From Marinobacterium litorale DSM 23545 (GTDB lineage Bacteria; Pseudomonadota; Gammaproteobacteria; Pseudomonadales; Balneatricaceae), in NCBI RefSeq assembly GCF_000428985.1, contig NZ_AUAZ01000007.1, forward strand, positions 108,188-172,187: 64,000 bases of DNA, in the 5' to 3' direction. The notes beneath the pieces are model-generated. The model had not been told where the DNA came from. It searched no databases and saw nothing but the letters and a program-made list of their open reading frames with translations. This document shows, one piece after another, positions 18,878-26,282 of the stretch; position 1 is the stretch's first letter; the number at the start of each line of letters is the position of its first letter. Position numbers and translations under genes: made by a program.

Positions 18878-19971
18878 AGGTGATGCAGGTTCTGCCGGCA
18901 CTGGATAGTGGCGGTGTCGAGCGGGGTACCCTGGAGGTGGCGGAATACCTTGTTAATCAGGGGCACGAATCGCTGGTGGTATCGGCTGGCGGGCGTCTGG
19001 TCGATGAGCTGTGTGCCGCAGGCAGTCGACATATCGAGCTGGACCTGGGGATAAAATCGCCGTGGACCTTTCGTCATGTTTTTGCGGTAAGGCGTCTGTT
19101 GCGAAAGGAGCGACCCGATATTCTGCATCTGCGCTCGCGGATGCCGGCCTGGGTGTGCTGGCTGGCCTGGCGAGGCTTGCCGGAGCAGGATCGCCCTCAC
19201 CTGGTGACAACCGTGCACGGCTTGTACTCGGTCAGCGGTTACAGTGCGATCATGTGCCGGGGCGAGCGTGTTATTGCCGTCTCACAAACAGTTAAGGCAT
19301 ATATTCAGCAGAATTATCCACAAACCGCCGATGAGCGGATTCGGCTCATCTACCGCGGTATTGATGCCAACGACTTTCCCGCTGATTACCAGCCCAGTGA
19401 AGCCTGGCGCGAGGCCTGGTATGACCAGTACCCGCAGCTCAAAGGTCAGCAAGTACTCACTCTCCCGGGGCGCTTGACGCGTCTGAAAGGTCATGGTGAC
19501 TTCATCGATTTGATAGCGTCTCTTCGGTTATCCGGGCAGCCGGTTCATGGGCTGATCGTTGGTGGCGAGGATCCCAAGCGCCGCGCCTATGCCCAGGAGT
19601 TGAGGGCGCGGGTGAAAGAGCTGGGGCTGGAAGACAGTATCCACTTTACCGGTGCACGCTCTGATATCCGGGAGATCTATGCGGTGTCTGATATCGTGTT
19701 TTCGCTCTCGACCAAGCCTGAGTCCTTTGGGCGTACCGTGGCCGAGGCGCTGAGTATGAAAGTGGCCGTGGTCGGCTATGCCCACGGTGGCGTGGGCGAG
19801 ATTCTGGCAGCGGTTTTCCCACAGGGCCGGGTTGAACTCGGTGACAGCGAAACGCTGCAGAAGAGGGTACTTGAGCAACTTAAAACCCCAAGTGTACCTG
19901 GCGAAATGCCGTTTTTGCGGGAAACAATGCTTGAACAGACCCTCGCCTGTTATTCTGAGTGTCTGAAATAA
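18874..19971 (+). CDS. GT4-family glycosyltransferase (LPS locus, first)
   Basis: GT-B retaining glycosyltransferase of family 4, 365 residues. The N-terminus MKVMQVLPALDSGGVERGTLEVA is the usual GT4 acceptor-domain start with the glycine loop, and the C-terminal half has the donor site E-x7-E in KPESFGRTVAEALSMKVAVV. A hydrophobic surface (WVCWLAWRGLP) suggests peripheral inner-membrane association. It overlaps the ligase gene by 4 bases. It probably adds one core sugar; donor and linkage cannot be deduced. Confidence 0.88.
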   Translation: MKVMQVLPALDSGGVERGTLEVAEYLVNQGHESLVVSAGGRLVDELCAAGSRHIELDLGIKSPWTFRHVFAVRRLLRKERPDILHLRSRMPAWVCWLAWRGLPEQDRPHLVTTVHGLYSVSGYSAIMCRGERVIAVSQTVKAYIQQNYPQTADERIRLIYRGIDANDFPADYQPSEAWREAWYDQYPQLKGQQVLTLPGRLTRLKGHGDFIDLIASLRLSGQPVHGLIVGGEDPKRRAYAQELRARVKELGLEDSIHFTGARSDIREIYAVSDIVFSLSTKPESFGRTVAEALSMKVAVVGYAHGGVGEILAAVFPQGRVELGDSETLQKRVLEQLKTPSVPGEMPFLRETMLEQTLACYSECLK

Positions 19972-19999
19972 ACTGAAACCGGCAGATGGAGCCAGCACC

Positions 20000-20758
20000 T
20001 TGCAGCGACAGGAAAACCCCTCCGTGGCGCAAACCCATGTGGTCTGCCTGAAATGGGGAACCAAGTACCCGGCTGACTATGTAAACCGGCTATATCGGAT
20101 GGTGGCCCGGCATCTGAGCCGCCCCTTCAGTTTTCACTGCATGACGGAGAACCCCGAGGGTTTGCTGCCGGACGTGGATGTATTGCCACTTGAAGAGACC
20201 GGTCTACATGGCTGGTGGTATAAGCTTTCGCTGTTTCGCGAAGATTTTTATGGCCTGAGCGGCAATCTCATCTATCTGGATCTGGATGTGGTCATCACCG
20301 GAGATATCGATTTTCTGGTGGATCAGCCCGGCGACTTTCTGATTATCAAGAACTGGTCGCGCAATGAGATGTGGAACAGCTCCGTCATGCGCTTCCCTAT
20401 TGGTGCCTATAGTCGGATCTGGACCGAGTTTGTGGCCAATCAAACTCAGATCATGGAATCGCTTAACGGGGATCAGGAGTGGATCTACCAGTGTGTACCG
20501 GATGCCGGACACTGGCCCGTGGACCGGGTACTCTCCTACAAGAAAAGTCTGGACTCGAAGGCCTTGCACTGGGCTGAGAAACTCGGCCTGGGGCGGCTGG
20601 GGCTGGGCGCACCGCAAAGCGCCGATACTCCGTTGCCCGAGCGCGCATCGATTATTATCTTCCACGGTAAACCGGACCCCGAGGATGTGGCGGATGGTCC
20701 CTACGGTTTCTGGAAGCGGGCGTCGTTTATCCGTCGAGCCTGGGAGGGTAAGGATTGA
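20000..20758 (+). CDS. Putative DxD glycosyltransferase, paralogue 1
   Basis: A 252-residue soluble protein with GT-A-like features. It begins (THVVCLKWGTKYPADYVNRLY) with the KWGxxYxxxYVxRxYxMV signature shared with the genes at 21478 and 24336. The DxD motif is YLDLDVVITG (Asp94, Asp96), followed by NQTQIMESLNG and a C-terminal FHGKPDPED motif reminiscent of GT8 enzymes. TTG start with GGAG 8 bases upstream; a GTG eight codons later is the alternative. I know of no characterised close homologue; nucleotide-sugar transfer in the LPS core is inferred from the DxD and the neighbours. Confidence 0.72.
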   Translation: MQRQENPSVAQTHVVCLKWGTKYPADYVNRLYRMVARHLSRPFSFHCMTENPEGLLPDVDVLPLEETGLHGWWYKLSLFREDFYGLSGNLIYLDLDVVITGDIDFLVDQPGDFLIIKNWSRNEMWNSSVMRFPIGAYSRIWTEFVANQTQIMESLNGDQEWIYQCVPDAGHWPVDRVLSYKKSLDSKALHWAEKLGLGRLGLGAPQSADTPLPERASIIIFHGKPDPEDVADGPYGFWKRASFIRRAWEGKD

Positions 20759-21441
20759 GAGCGCTATTGCTGGCGCTCAAACGGCGCAGGGCAAAAAAGT
20801 TAGGTGTGGATATCGGCAACCGGTCGCTAATTGACGACCGAGTGCTATGGTTGGTTGAACCCGGCGTCCGCCTGGGGCGTTTTGGGCTGGGCCCGACGGT
20901 GCTCGATCAGATTCGGGTAGGCGCGCATAGTTATATCAGAAGTGGTGAAGTGCATTGTCTGGCGAGTGTCGGGCGCTATTGCTCCATCGGCCGGAACGTT
21001 ACGCTGGGTCAGGATGGTCGCAACCATCCACTGGACTGGGTGTCCACCAGCCACCGCCTCAGTCATACCCACCGGCCCGATCCGGTACCGGTGGAAATTG
21101 GACATGATGTCTGGGTCGGCGATGGAGCCGTGATCATGGCAGGTGTCCGTGTCGGAAACGGCGCCGTGATCGCGCGTAACGCGGTCGTGACCAAGGATGT
21201 CGAGCCCTACCAGATCGTTGGTGGGAATCCGGCCAAGCCTATTCGATACCGGTTTGAGGCGGAGGTTATCGCCGCGCTGCAGAACTCCCTGTGGTGGGAG
21301 TACCCCTTGCCTGCGTTGCGAGACCTGGCATTTGATCAGCCGTTGAAATTTGTTGAGAGGCTCCTTGAACTGAGCCCGGAGAAAGCGAATTATCCCCGGC
21401 TGGCCGTAGGACAGGGTAAAGTGGTAAAAAAGTCTGGCTAG
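20755..21441 (+). CDS. Left-handed beta-helix O-acetyltransferase (CatB/NodL-like)
   Basis: 228 residues with hexapeptide repeats over about 55-165 (VGRYCSIGRNVTLG; IGHDVWVGDGAVIMAGVRVG; NGAVIARNAVVTKDV) and the closing GGNPAKPIRYRF seen in xenobiotic/sugar acetyltransferases. The candidate catalytic His is in RNHPLDWVSTSHRL. It should transfer acetyl from acetyl-CoA to a sugar hydroxyl or amino group as a homotrimer. TTG start overlapping the previous stop (TTGA), with GGAGG 7 bases upstream. The long basic N-terminus (KRRRAKK) is unusual and may contact membrane or substrate. It probably decorates the core or O-chain. Confidence 0.82.
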   Translation: MRALLLALKRRRAKKLGVDIGNRSLIDDRVLWLVEPGVRLGRFGLGPTVLDQIRVGAHSYIRSGEVHCLASVGRYCSIGRNVTLGQDGRNHPLDWVSTSHRLSHTHRPDPVPVEIGHDVWVGDGAVIMAGVRVGNGAVIARNAVVTKDVEPYQIVGGNPAKPIRYRFEAEVIAALQNSLWWEYPLPALRDLAFDQPLKFVERLLELSPEKANYPRLAVGQGKVVKKSG

Positions 21442-21477
21442 CAGGTCTGACCGGTCAGCCAATCGATTAAGAGAATT

Positions 21478-22242
21478 ATGAAACAAGTTATCTGTATGAA
21501 ATGGGGCCAGTTGTACGGGGCCGAGTACGTTAACCGCCTCTACGCCATGGTCCGTCAGAATCTGACTGGCGATCTGCGTTTTGTCTGCCTGACTGACGAC
21601 AGCAGCGGTATTCGGTCAGAGGTGGAGTGTCATGATTGCCCCACCATCGATCTGCCGGAACCCCAGCGTCGTTTAGGCTGGCGCAAACTGACGCTATACC
21701 GGGGCTCGGAGCACCTCTTCGGGCTCGATGGCGACTGGCTCTATCTGGACCTGGATGTGGTGGTCAGCGGCGGGCTTGATCCCTTTTTCGAATTCCAGCC
21801 AGAAAAAACATTCGTGGTTATGCAAAACTGGACTCAGCCCGGAAAGGGGATCGGTAACACTTCCGTGTATCGGTTCAGGGTCGGGGCCGACGCGTACCTG
21901 TTTGATAATCTGATCGAAAATCAGACTCGCATCCTGACCGAGTTCCGTAACTCACAGACCTACATCTCCCGCTCGGTTAAAGAGATCACCTTCTGGCCCG
22001 ATGAGTGGTGTGTGCTGTTCAAGACGCATTGTGTGCCGCCCTGGCCGTTCCGTTTCTGGAAGGAGCCTGTACTTCCCCCGACAGCACGGGTGGTGGCTTT
22101 CCCCGGGGATCCCAACCCGCATGATGCGGTGGTGGGGCACTGGCCTGTGAAGAAGCCGTATAAGAAACTCTACAAGCAGATTCGCCCGGCGCGCTGGATT
22201 CAGCAGATTTGGGACCGGGCTGAACGTGGGGAGGCAAGCTGA
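21478..22242 (+). CDS. Putative DxD glycosyltransferase, paralogue 2
   Basis: A 254-residue paralogue of the genes at 20000 and 24336. N-terminus KQVICMKWGQLYGAEYVNRLY, then CLTDDSSGI, DxD in YLDLDVVVSG (Asp91, Asp93), FVVMQNW, NQTRIL and the terminal FPGDPNPHD motif. ATG start with AGAGA upstream. It ends with a basic segment (KKPYKKLYKQIRPARW) that could bind membrane phospholipid. No function is proven for this family; its place among LPS genes and the DxD suggest metal-dependent sugar transfer. It is closest to the copy at 24336, by eye. Confidence 0.72.
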   Translation: MKQVICMKWGQLYGAEYVNRLYAMVRQNLTGDLRFVCLTDDSSGIRSEVECHDCPTIDLPEPQRRLGWRKLTLYRGSEHLFGLDGDWLYLDLDVVVSGGLDPFFEFQPEKTFVVMQNWTQPGKGIGNTSVYRFRVGADAYLFDNLIENQTRILTEFRNSQTYISRSVKEITFWPDEWCVLFKTHCVPPWPFRFWKEPVLPPTARVVAFPGDPNPHDAVVGHWPVKKPYKKLYKQIRPARWIQQIWDRAERGEAS

Positions 22243-23282
22243 TCAGAGTTCTGCTGATTGATGAGGGCTCTCCTGGTCACCGGGCTCAGTCGGAGGGTGT
22301 GGTGCGGCTGCTTGAGCGTGCCGGAGTGCCGGTGGAGCTTGACCCGCTTAGGGTGCAGAACCGACTCCCGGGCGTACTGCGCGGCGTAATGCGCAAGCTG
22401 ATAAGCGTCAGTCCAGTATGGCTAAGTGAGTATTTGCTACGCCTATTTTGCCGTTTTGAAAGGTTACCCGCTCAGGCACCCGCATTAATTATCTCCAGTG
22501 GCGGAAAAAGTGCATTCGCCAGCCGGATCCTGAAGCGAAAATGGCGCAGCGCTAACCTGTTTGTCGGGGTCCCGGCCCCATTTCCTGATCGTTGGTTCGA
22601 TCTGATCCTTTCACCCGTGGCGCGCCCTTTTGATACCGCGTCGCTGGTAACAGGAGTCATACCCAACGCCGTAACGCCGGAAGCGGTAGCCGAAGCGGGC
22701 CAACGTTACTGGCAGGAGAATCTGCCGACCCAGCCCTGCTGGGTCGTGATGATTGGCGGCGACAGCAAAAGTCACCGGTTTCAGGAGCCGGATTGGAGCG
22801 GGCTGATTGAGGGCATACGGGCCCTCACGCAGAAACAGGGTGTGTATTGGCTGATTACCACTTCAAGACGCACGCCGGAAGCGGTTGAAACCCGGCTCCA
22901 GGAGGAGCTGGCGGATTGTCCCAACATCGCCGAACTGGTGCTCTATAACCGGGAGCCCAAGCGCGTGATGCAACCTTTCATGGCAGCAGCTCAGCGGGTG
23001 TTGGTCACGCAGGATAGTCTGACCATGGCCAGCGAAGCGCTATGCAGTGGCCGTCCGGTCACGCTGCTTGCGCCTCAGGGTGTTCGCCTGGACCCCGGTT
23101 CTTTCTTTGAGGAGATGGTCGAGGGGTTTCCCCGGCTTCCCGGGGTAGAGCGCGTTGCCATGACAGAGCTGTCCGCCTATAAACCCGAGGACAATAAAGC
23201 CGTCGAGCCGGTATCACTGGAGCCGCTGGTGGCACCGCTGCTGGCTGAGCTTAAGCGTCTTAACGTTTATAACCGGCAATAA
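22239..23282 (+). CDS. ELM1-like protein, second copy, probable CTG or ATC start
   Basis: About 347 residues, paralogue of the gene at 15445. The conserved N-terminal block reads (CTG)IRVLLIDEGSPGHRAQS, in the same register as [11 protein letters not shown] of the first copy, and TTSRRTP occurs at about 207-213, followed by TQDSLTMASEALCSG. No ATG, GTG or TTG lies between the upstream in-frame stop (22221) and a GTG at 22299 that would delete this block. A strong ribosome-binding site GGGGAGG ends at 22234, 4 bases before CTG (22239) and 7 before ATC (22242). The gene overlaps the preceding stop and its 3' end overlaps the converging GT4 gene by 23 bases. Confidence 0.7.
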   Translation: MIRVLLIDEGSPGHRAQSEGVVRLLERAGVPVELDPLRVQNRLPGVLRGVMRKLISVSPVWLSEYLLRLFCRFERLPAQAPALIISSGGKSAFASRILKRKWRSANLFVGVPAPFPDRWFDLILSPVARPFDTASLVTGVIPNAVTPEAVAEAGQRYWQENLPTQPCWVVMIGGDSKSHRFQEPDWSGLIEGIRALTQKQGVYWLITTSRRTPEAVETRLQEELADCPNIAELVLYNREPKRVMQPFMAAAQRVLVTQDSLTMASEALCSGRPVTLLAPQGVRLDPGSFFEEMVEGFPRLPGVERVAMTELSAYKPEDNKAVEPVSLEPLVAPLLAELKRLNVYNRQ

Positions 23283-24336
23283 CATCGCGGAACATCTCGA
23301 TATAGGCATCGCAGATGGCGGTGCGGGAGAACTGCTCCAGATAGCGCTGGTAGCCTGCTTCCGTCAGGCGCTCGCCCAGTGCAGGCTCATTCACCACGCG
23401 ATTAATCGCATCGGCCAGCGCCCGGTCATCATCGATCGGGAAAAGTAACCCGGAGACGTCATTCTCGATCAGCCAGGCAGGCCCCGCAGAGGCCGCTGCA
23501 ATCAACGGACGTCGCTGTGCCCAGCTCTCCACGACCACATTGCCAAAGGGCTCTTCCCGCGAGGGAAAGACGCTGATATCGCAGCCCTTGAACAGGTAGC
23601 CGGTGTCCCGCCGCCAGCCCAGCAGATGTACCCGCGACTCCAGCCCCAGCTCTTTAATCAGTGCCTTTAGCGTCTCTTTAAGCTCGCCATCCCCAGCGAT
23701 CAGAAGCGTTGTATCTGGGGCGTGGACCAGCGCGCGGATCAGGGTGTCCTGGGCTTTGGCTTTATGTAGCCGCCCCAGTGCGAGCAACACGCGGTGGTTG
23801 TCCGGTACCGCGAACTCCTGGCGTAGCTGTGCCCGGGCCTGTTCATCGGTCAACGCGCAGGGGGCGATCTCACCAAAATTGGGGATACACTGGGTTTTAT
23901 CGGCTGGGATCCCCTCGGCCTGCAGATAACGCACAATGTCCGGCGTGTTGCCGATCAACCGGTCACTTTTCCTATACCGGGCGACCCGGTAGTAACCGCC
24001 GAGACGGGCCACAATCGGACAGTAGCCGGTGGGGGCTCGTTTGATTGCGCGGCTCATCCAGGTCAGCATCAGCTCGGGTTGCCAGCGATTGAGCAGCCAT
24101 TGCAGGCGCAACCGCCCCAGCGGTTCGTGCAAACCGCGAAAACGCAGGGTTTTCACCTCCAGGAGCGGATGATCAGCAAAGAGTGCTTCACGACGCGAGT
24201 CGGGTTCGATCACCAGACACTGAGGCACCCCGGCATCGGCCAGGCCCAGAGCCAGTTTCTCAAAGAAGGTTTCTGCACCGCCGTTCTGGCTCGACAGCAT
24301 CAGTTGCATCACCCGTGGCAGAGTCTCAGAACTCAT
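23260..24336 (-). CDS. GT4-family glycosyltransferase (LPS locus, second)
   Basis: 358-residue GT-B glycosyltransferase of family 4. The N-terminus VMQLMLSSQNGGAETFFEKLA is the usual glycine-rich acceptor-side loop, LLALGRLHKAKAQDTLI starts the donor domain, and the E-x7-E site is in SREEPFGNVVVESWAQRRPLI. Its ATG overlaps the stop of the upstream DxD gene by one base (TGATG). It ends the leftward unit lpxL - DxD paralogue 3 - this gene, and its last 23 bases overlap the converging ELM1-like gene. Sequence resembles core glycosyltransferases of the WaaG kind only in general fold; the sugar is unknown. Confidence 0.88.
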   Translation of the reverse strand: MSSETLPRVMQLMLSSQNGGAETFFEKLALGLADAGVPQCLVIEPDSRREALFADHPLLEVKTLRFRGLHEPLGRLRLQWLLNRWQPELMLTWMSRAIKRAPTGYCPIVARLGGYYRVARYRKSDRLIGNTPDIVRYLQAEGIPADKTQCIPNFGEIAPCALTDEQARAQLRQEFAVPDNHRVLLALGRLHKAKAQDTLIRALVHAPDTTLLIAGDGELKETLKALIKELGLESRVHLLGWRRDTGYLFKGCDISVFPSREEPFGNVVVESWAQRRPLIAAASAGPAWLIENDVSGLLFPIDDDRALADAINRVVNEPALGERLTEAGYQRYLEQFSRTAICDAYIEMFRDVIAGYKR

Positions 24337-25148
24337 CAGCGCCAGTGCTCCTTGATCCAGTCAGCCGGCAGGAAAAAACGTTTTAGGAATCGGTAGCGAT
24401 TGCCTGTGACTTCACCACTGAACGCCGCCTTGATATGTGCCAGGCGCCCACGCACCGGGACCTGATCCGACCAGCGTCCAAGCATGGCATCGGACGGATC
24501 CGGCTTGCCGGGGAAAATCACCACCCGCGTACCGCGATGGAGTTTAGGCGGGCGCAGGTAGCGCAGCGGCCAGGGGCCCAGGCAATCCATGCGGAAATGG
24601 CGGACCCAGCCACGGGGCCAGAACTTGACACCCCCTTCAACACAGTTGGTGACATAGCGCTGTTCAAACTGGTACTTGCCGGCGATCCCTTCCGGATCCT
24701 TGCGGAAGTTTTCCAGCATATAGGCATGACGCCCGATCTCGAACCGGAAAATCGAGGTCTGTCCCAGTCGCTCCAGCGGTTTGACCCAGTTGCGTGCCAG
24801 GATCACATCCTCCGGCGAGCCGTAGCTGAAAAACGGATCCAGGTTGCCGGTGATTATCACATCCAGGTCGATAAACAGTACCACGCCTTCTATATCGAAC
24901 AGGGTGTCGCCCCAGAGTGCAGTCTTTGGCCATTTGCCGGGGGCGTTGGTGGGTCTTGGACAACCCAGCTCCGGCAGACCCCGGCAGACCACTTCTTCAC
25001 GAATTCCGTTCGCGTCATCGGTCAGGCAGATCACGCGGAACGGTGGCGTGATGTTGCGCTCCACCATGGAGTAGATGCGGTCGACATATTCGGGGCCGTA
25101 GCGGGTACCCCACTTGATGCAAATAACCTGCTTTACCGGTTCGGTCAT
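24336..25148 (-). CDS. Putative DxD glycosyltransferase, paralogue 3
   Basis: 270-residue paralogue of the genes at 20000 and 21478, on the opposite strand. KQVICIKWGTRYGPEYVDRIY at the N-terminus, CLTDDANGI, DxD in FIDLDVIITG (Asp94, Asp96), ILARNW and the C-terminal FPGKPDPSD motif. A basic tail (RYRFLKRFFLPADWIKEHW) is amphipathic and may bind the membrane. It lies 53 bases downstream of lpxL and overlaps the GT4 gene by one base. Being split from its paralogues by convergent genes suggests an old duplication followed by rearrangement. Confidence 0.72.
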   Translation of the reverse strand: MTEPVKQVICIKWGTRYGPEYVDRIYSMVERNITPPFRVICLTDDANGIREEVVCRGLPELGCPRPTNAPGKWPKTALWGDTLFDIEGVVLFIDLDVIITGNLDPFFSYGSPEDVILARNWVKPLERLGQTSIFRFEIGRHAYMLENFRKDPEGIAGKYQFEQRYVTNCVEGGVKFWPRGWVRHFRMDCLGPWPLRYLRPPKLHRGTRVVIFPGKPDPSDAMLGRWSDQVPVRGRLAHIKAAFSGEVTGNRYRFLKRFFLPADWIKEHWR

Positions 25149-25201
25149 ACACCCTCATCCATTGGCTTGGCGACTGCACTTAACATTGGCTGTGCCACAT
25201 C

Positions 25202-26125
25202 TTAGCGCTTTTGATAGAGAAAGTTCTTGCCCTGCGGGTGGGTCTTAAAGCGACGATGCACCCACATATATTGGCTGGGATCCTTGCGAACCGCCTGCTC
25301 GATAGCGGCATTAACCCGTTGTGCATCCTCCTCCGGCGTCTTGCCGGGGAAGTTTTCCAGCGCCGGATACAGTTCCAGCTCGTATCCGCTGTCGTCGGGT
25401 AGACGGTGCTGGGCCAGCATCAGTATCGGGGAGTCATTGAGTTTGACCATCCGCGTGGTGGCGGTAATAGTCGCGGCGGGGATACCGAAAAAGGGCGCAT
25501 AGACAGCATTTTTTATCCCCATATCCTGGTCCGGCGCGTACCAGACGATACCGTTTTGACGTAGCGTTCGAATCACCGAGCGGATATCGGAGCGCTCGAT
25601 CGCCCGTTCGAAGAAGCGCTCCCGCCCACGACGGATAACCCGGTCCATCAGGGGGTTGTTATGGGGGCGGTACATGCCGCTCACCTTATAGAACCGTGCA
25701 AACAGTAGCCCGCCCAGATCCAGCGAAGAGAAGTGAGCACCGAGCAGAATAACGCCCCGTCCCTGCTCCAGTGCCTGGTCGAGGTACTCCCGGCCTTTGA
25801 GCTCCAGTTTGGGGGGCAGCCCGGATTCCGGCATCCACCACGCCATCGCGGTTTCCAGAATGCCGATACCGTTATTTCGAAACACCGCTCTGACCCTGTC
25901 ACGCTGCGCCTGGTGCGTCAGTTCTGGGAAACAGAGGCGGATGTTGGTTTCGGTGACAAAACGGCGATGACGGCTAATATGGTACAGAACCCGGCCCAGG
26001 CCTGCGCCCAGATGAATCTGCAGGCGGTAGGGCAGGCGTGTGCAGAGCCACAATGTGCCGAGCATCAGCCAGGTGGGCCAGTATCGGGGCTGCCAGAACC
26101 CTTGTCTCTGAGGTACTTTTGACAA
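25202..26125 (-). CDS. lpxL: Lipid A lauroyl/myristoyl acyltransferase (LpxL/HtrB)
   Basis: Adds a secondary acyl chain to Kdo-lipid A at the inner membrane. The N-terminal membrane anchor (PRYWPTWLMLGTLWL) and the HxxxxD catalytic motif GAHFSSLDLGG are clear, as is RPHNNPLMDRVI. The reading frame is open far upstream and would even overlap msbA; the start is set at a TTG giving 307 residues, matching E. coli LpxL (306) and placing 12-15 residues before PRYW. An ATG at 26203 would add 26 residues without a ribosome-binding site. Divergent from msbA, which flips its product. Confidence 0.85.
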   Translation of the reverse strand: MSKVPQRQGFWQPRYWPTWLMLGTLWLCTRLPYRLQIHLGAGLGRVLYHISRHRRFVTETNIRLCFPELTHQAQRDRVRAVFRNNGIGILETAMAWWMPESGLPPKLELKGREYLDQALEQGRGVILLGAHFSSLDLGGLLFARFYKVSGMYRPHNNPLMDRVIRRGRERFFERAIERSDIRSVIRTLRQNGIVWYAPDQDMGIKNAVYAPFFGIPAATITATTRMVKLNDSPILMLAQHRLPDDSGYELELYPALENFPGKTPEEDAQRVNAAIEQAVRKDPSQYMWVHRRFKTHPQGKNFLYQKR

Positions 26126-26234
26126 AGCCAGTGTCCACTGTGCGGTCGGAAGCAAAGATGTGGATTGTATGTCCACCGCCCGGGACGGGCAAACCCGGTG
26201 CATCGTGTGTGATTGGCCGGCAATGGTATTTTTC

Positions 26235-26250
26235 GTACATTGGCCTGTAC
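26235..26250. promoter_or_regulatory. Palindrome over a possible msbA -10 element
   Basis: GTACA and TGTAC arms around TTGGCC, in the lpxL-msbA intergenic region. The right arm overlaps TACAAT (26248-26253), a good -10 candidate about 30 bases before the msbA ATG; no good -35 is seen. It could be an operator acting on msbA-waaA. Confidence 0.35.
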
Positions 26251-26282
26251 AATGCCCGCTTACTCCAAGGTATCGCAGGTGT

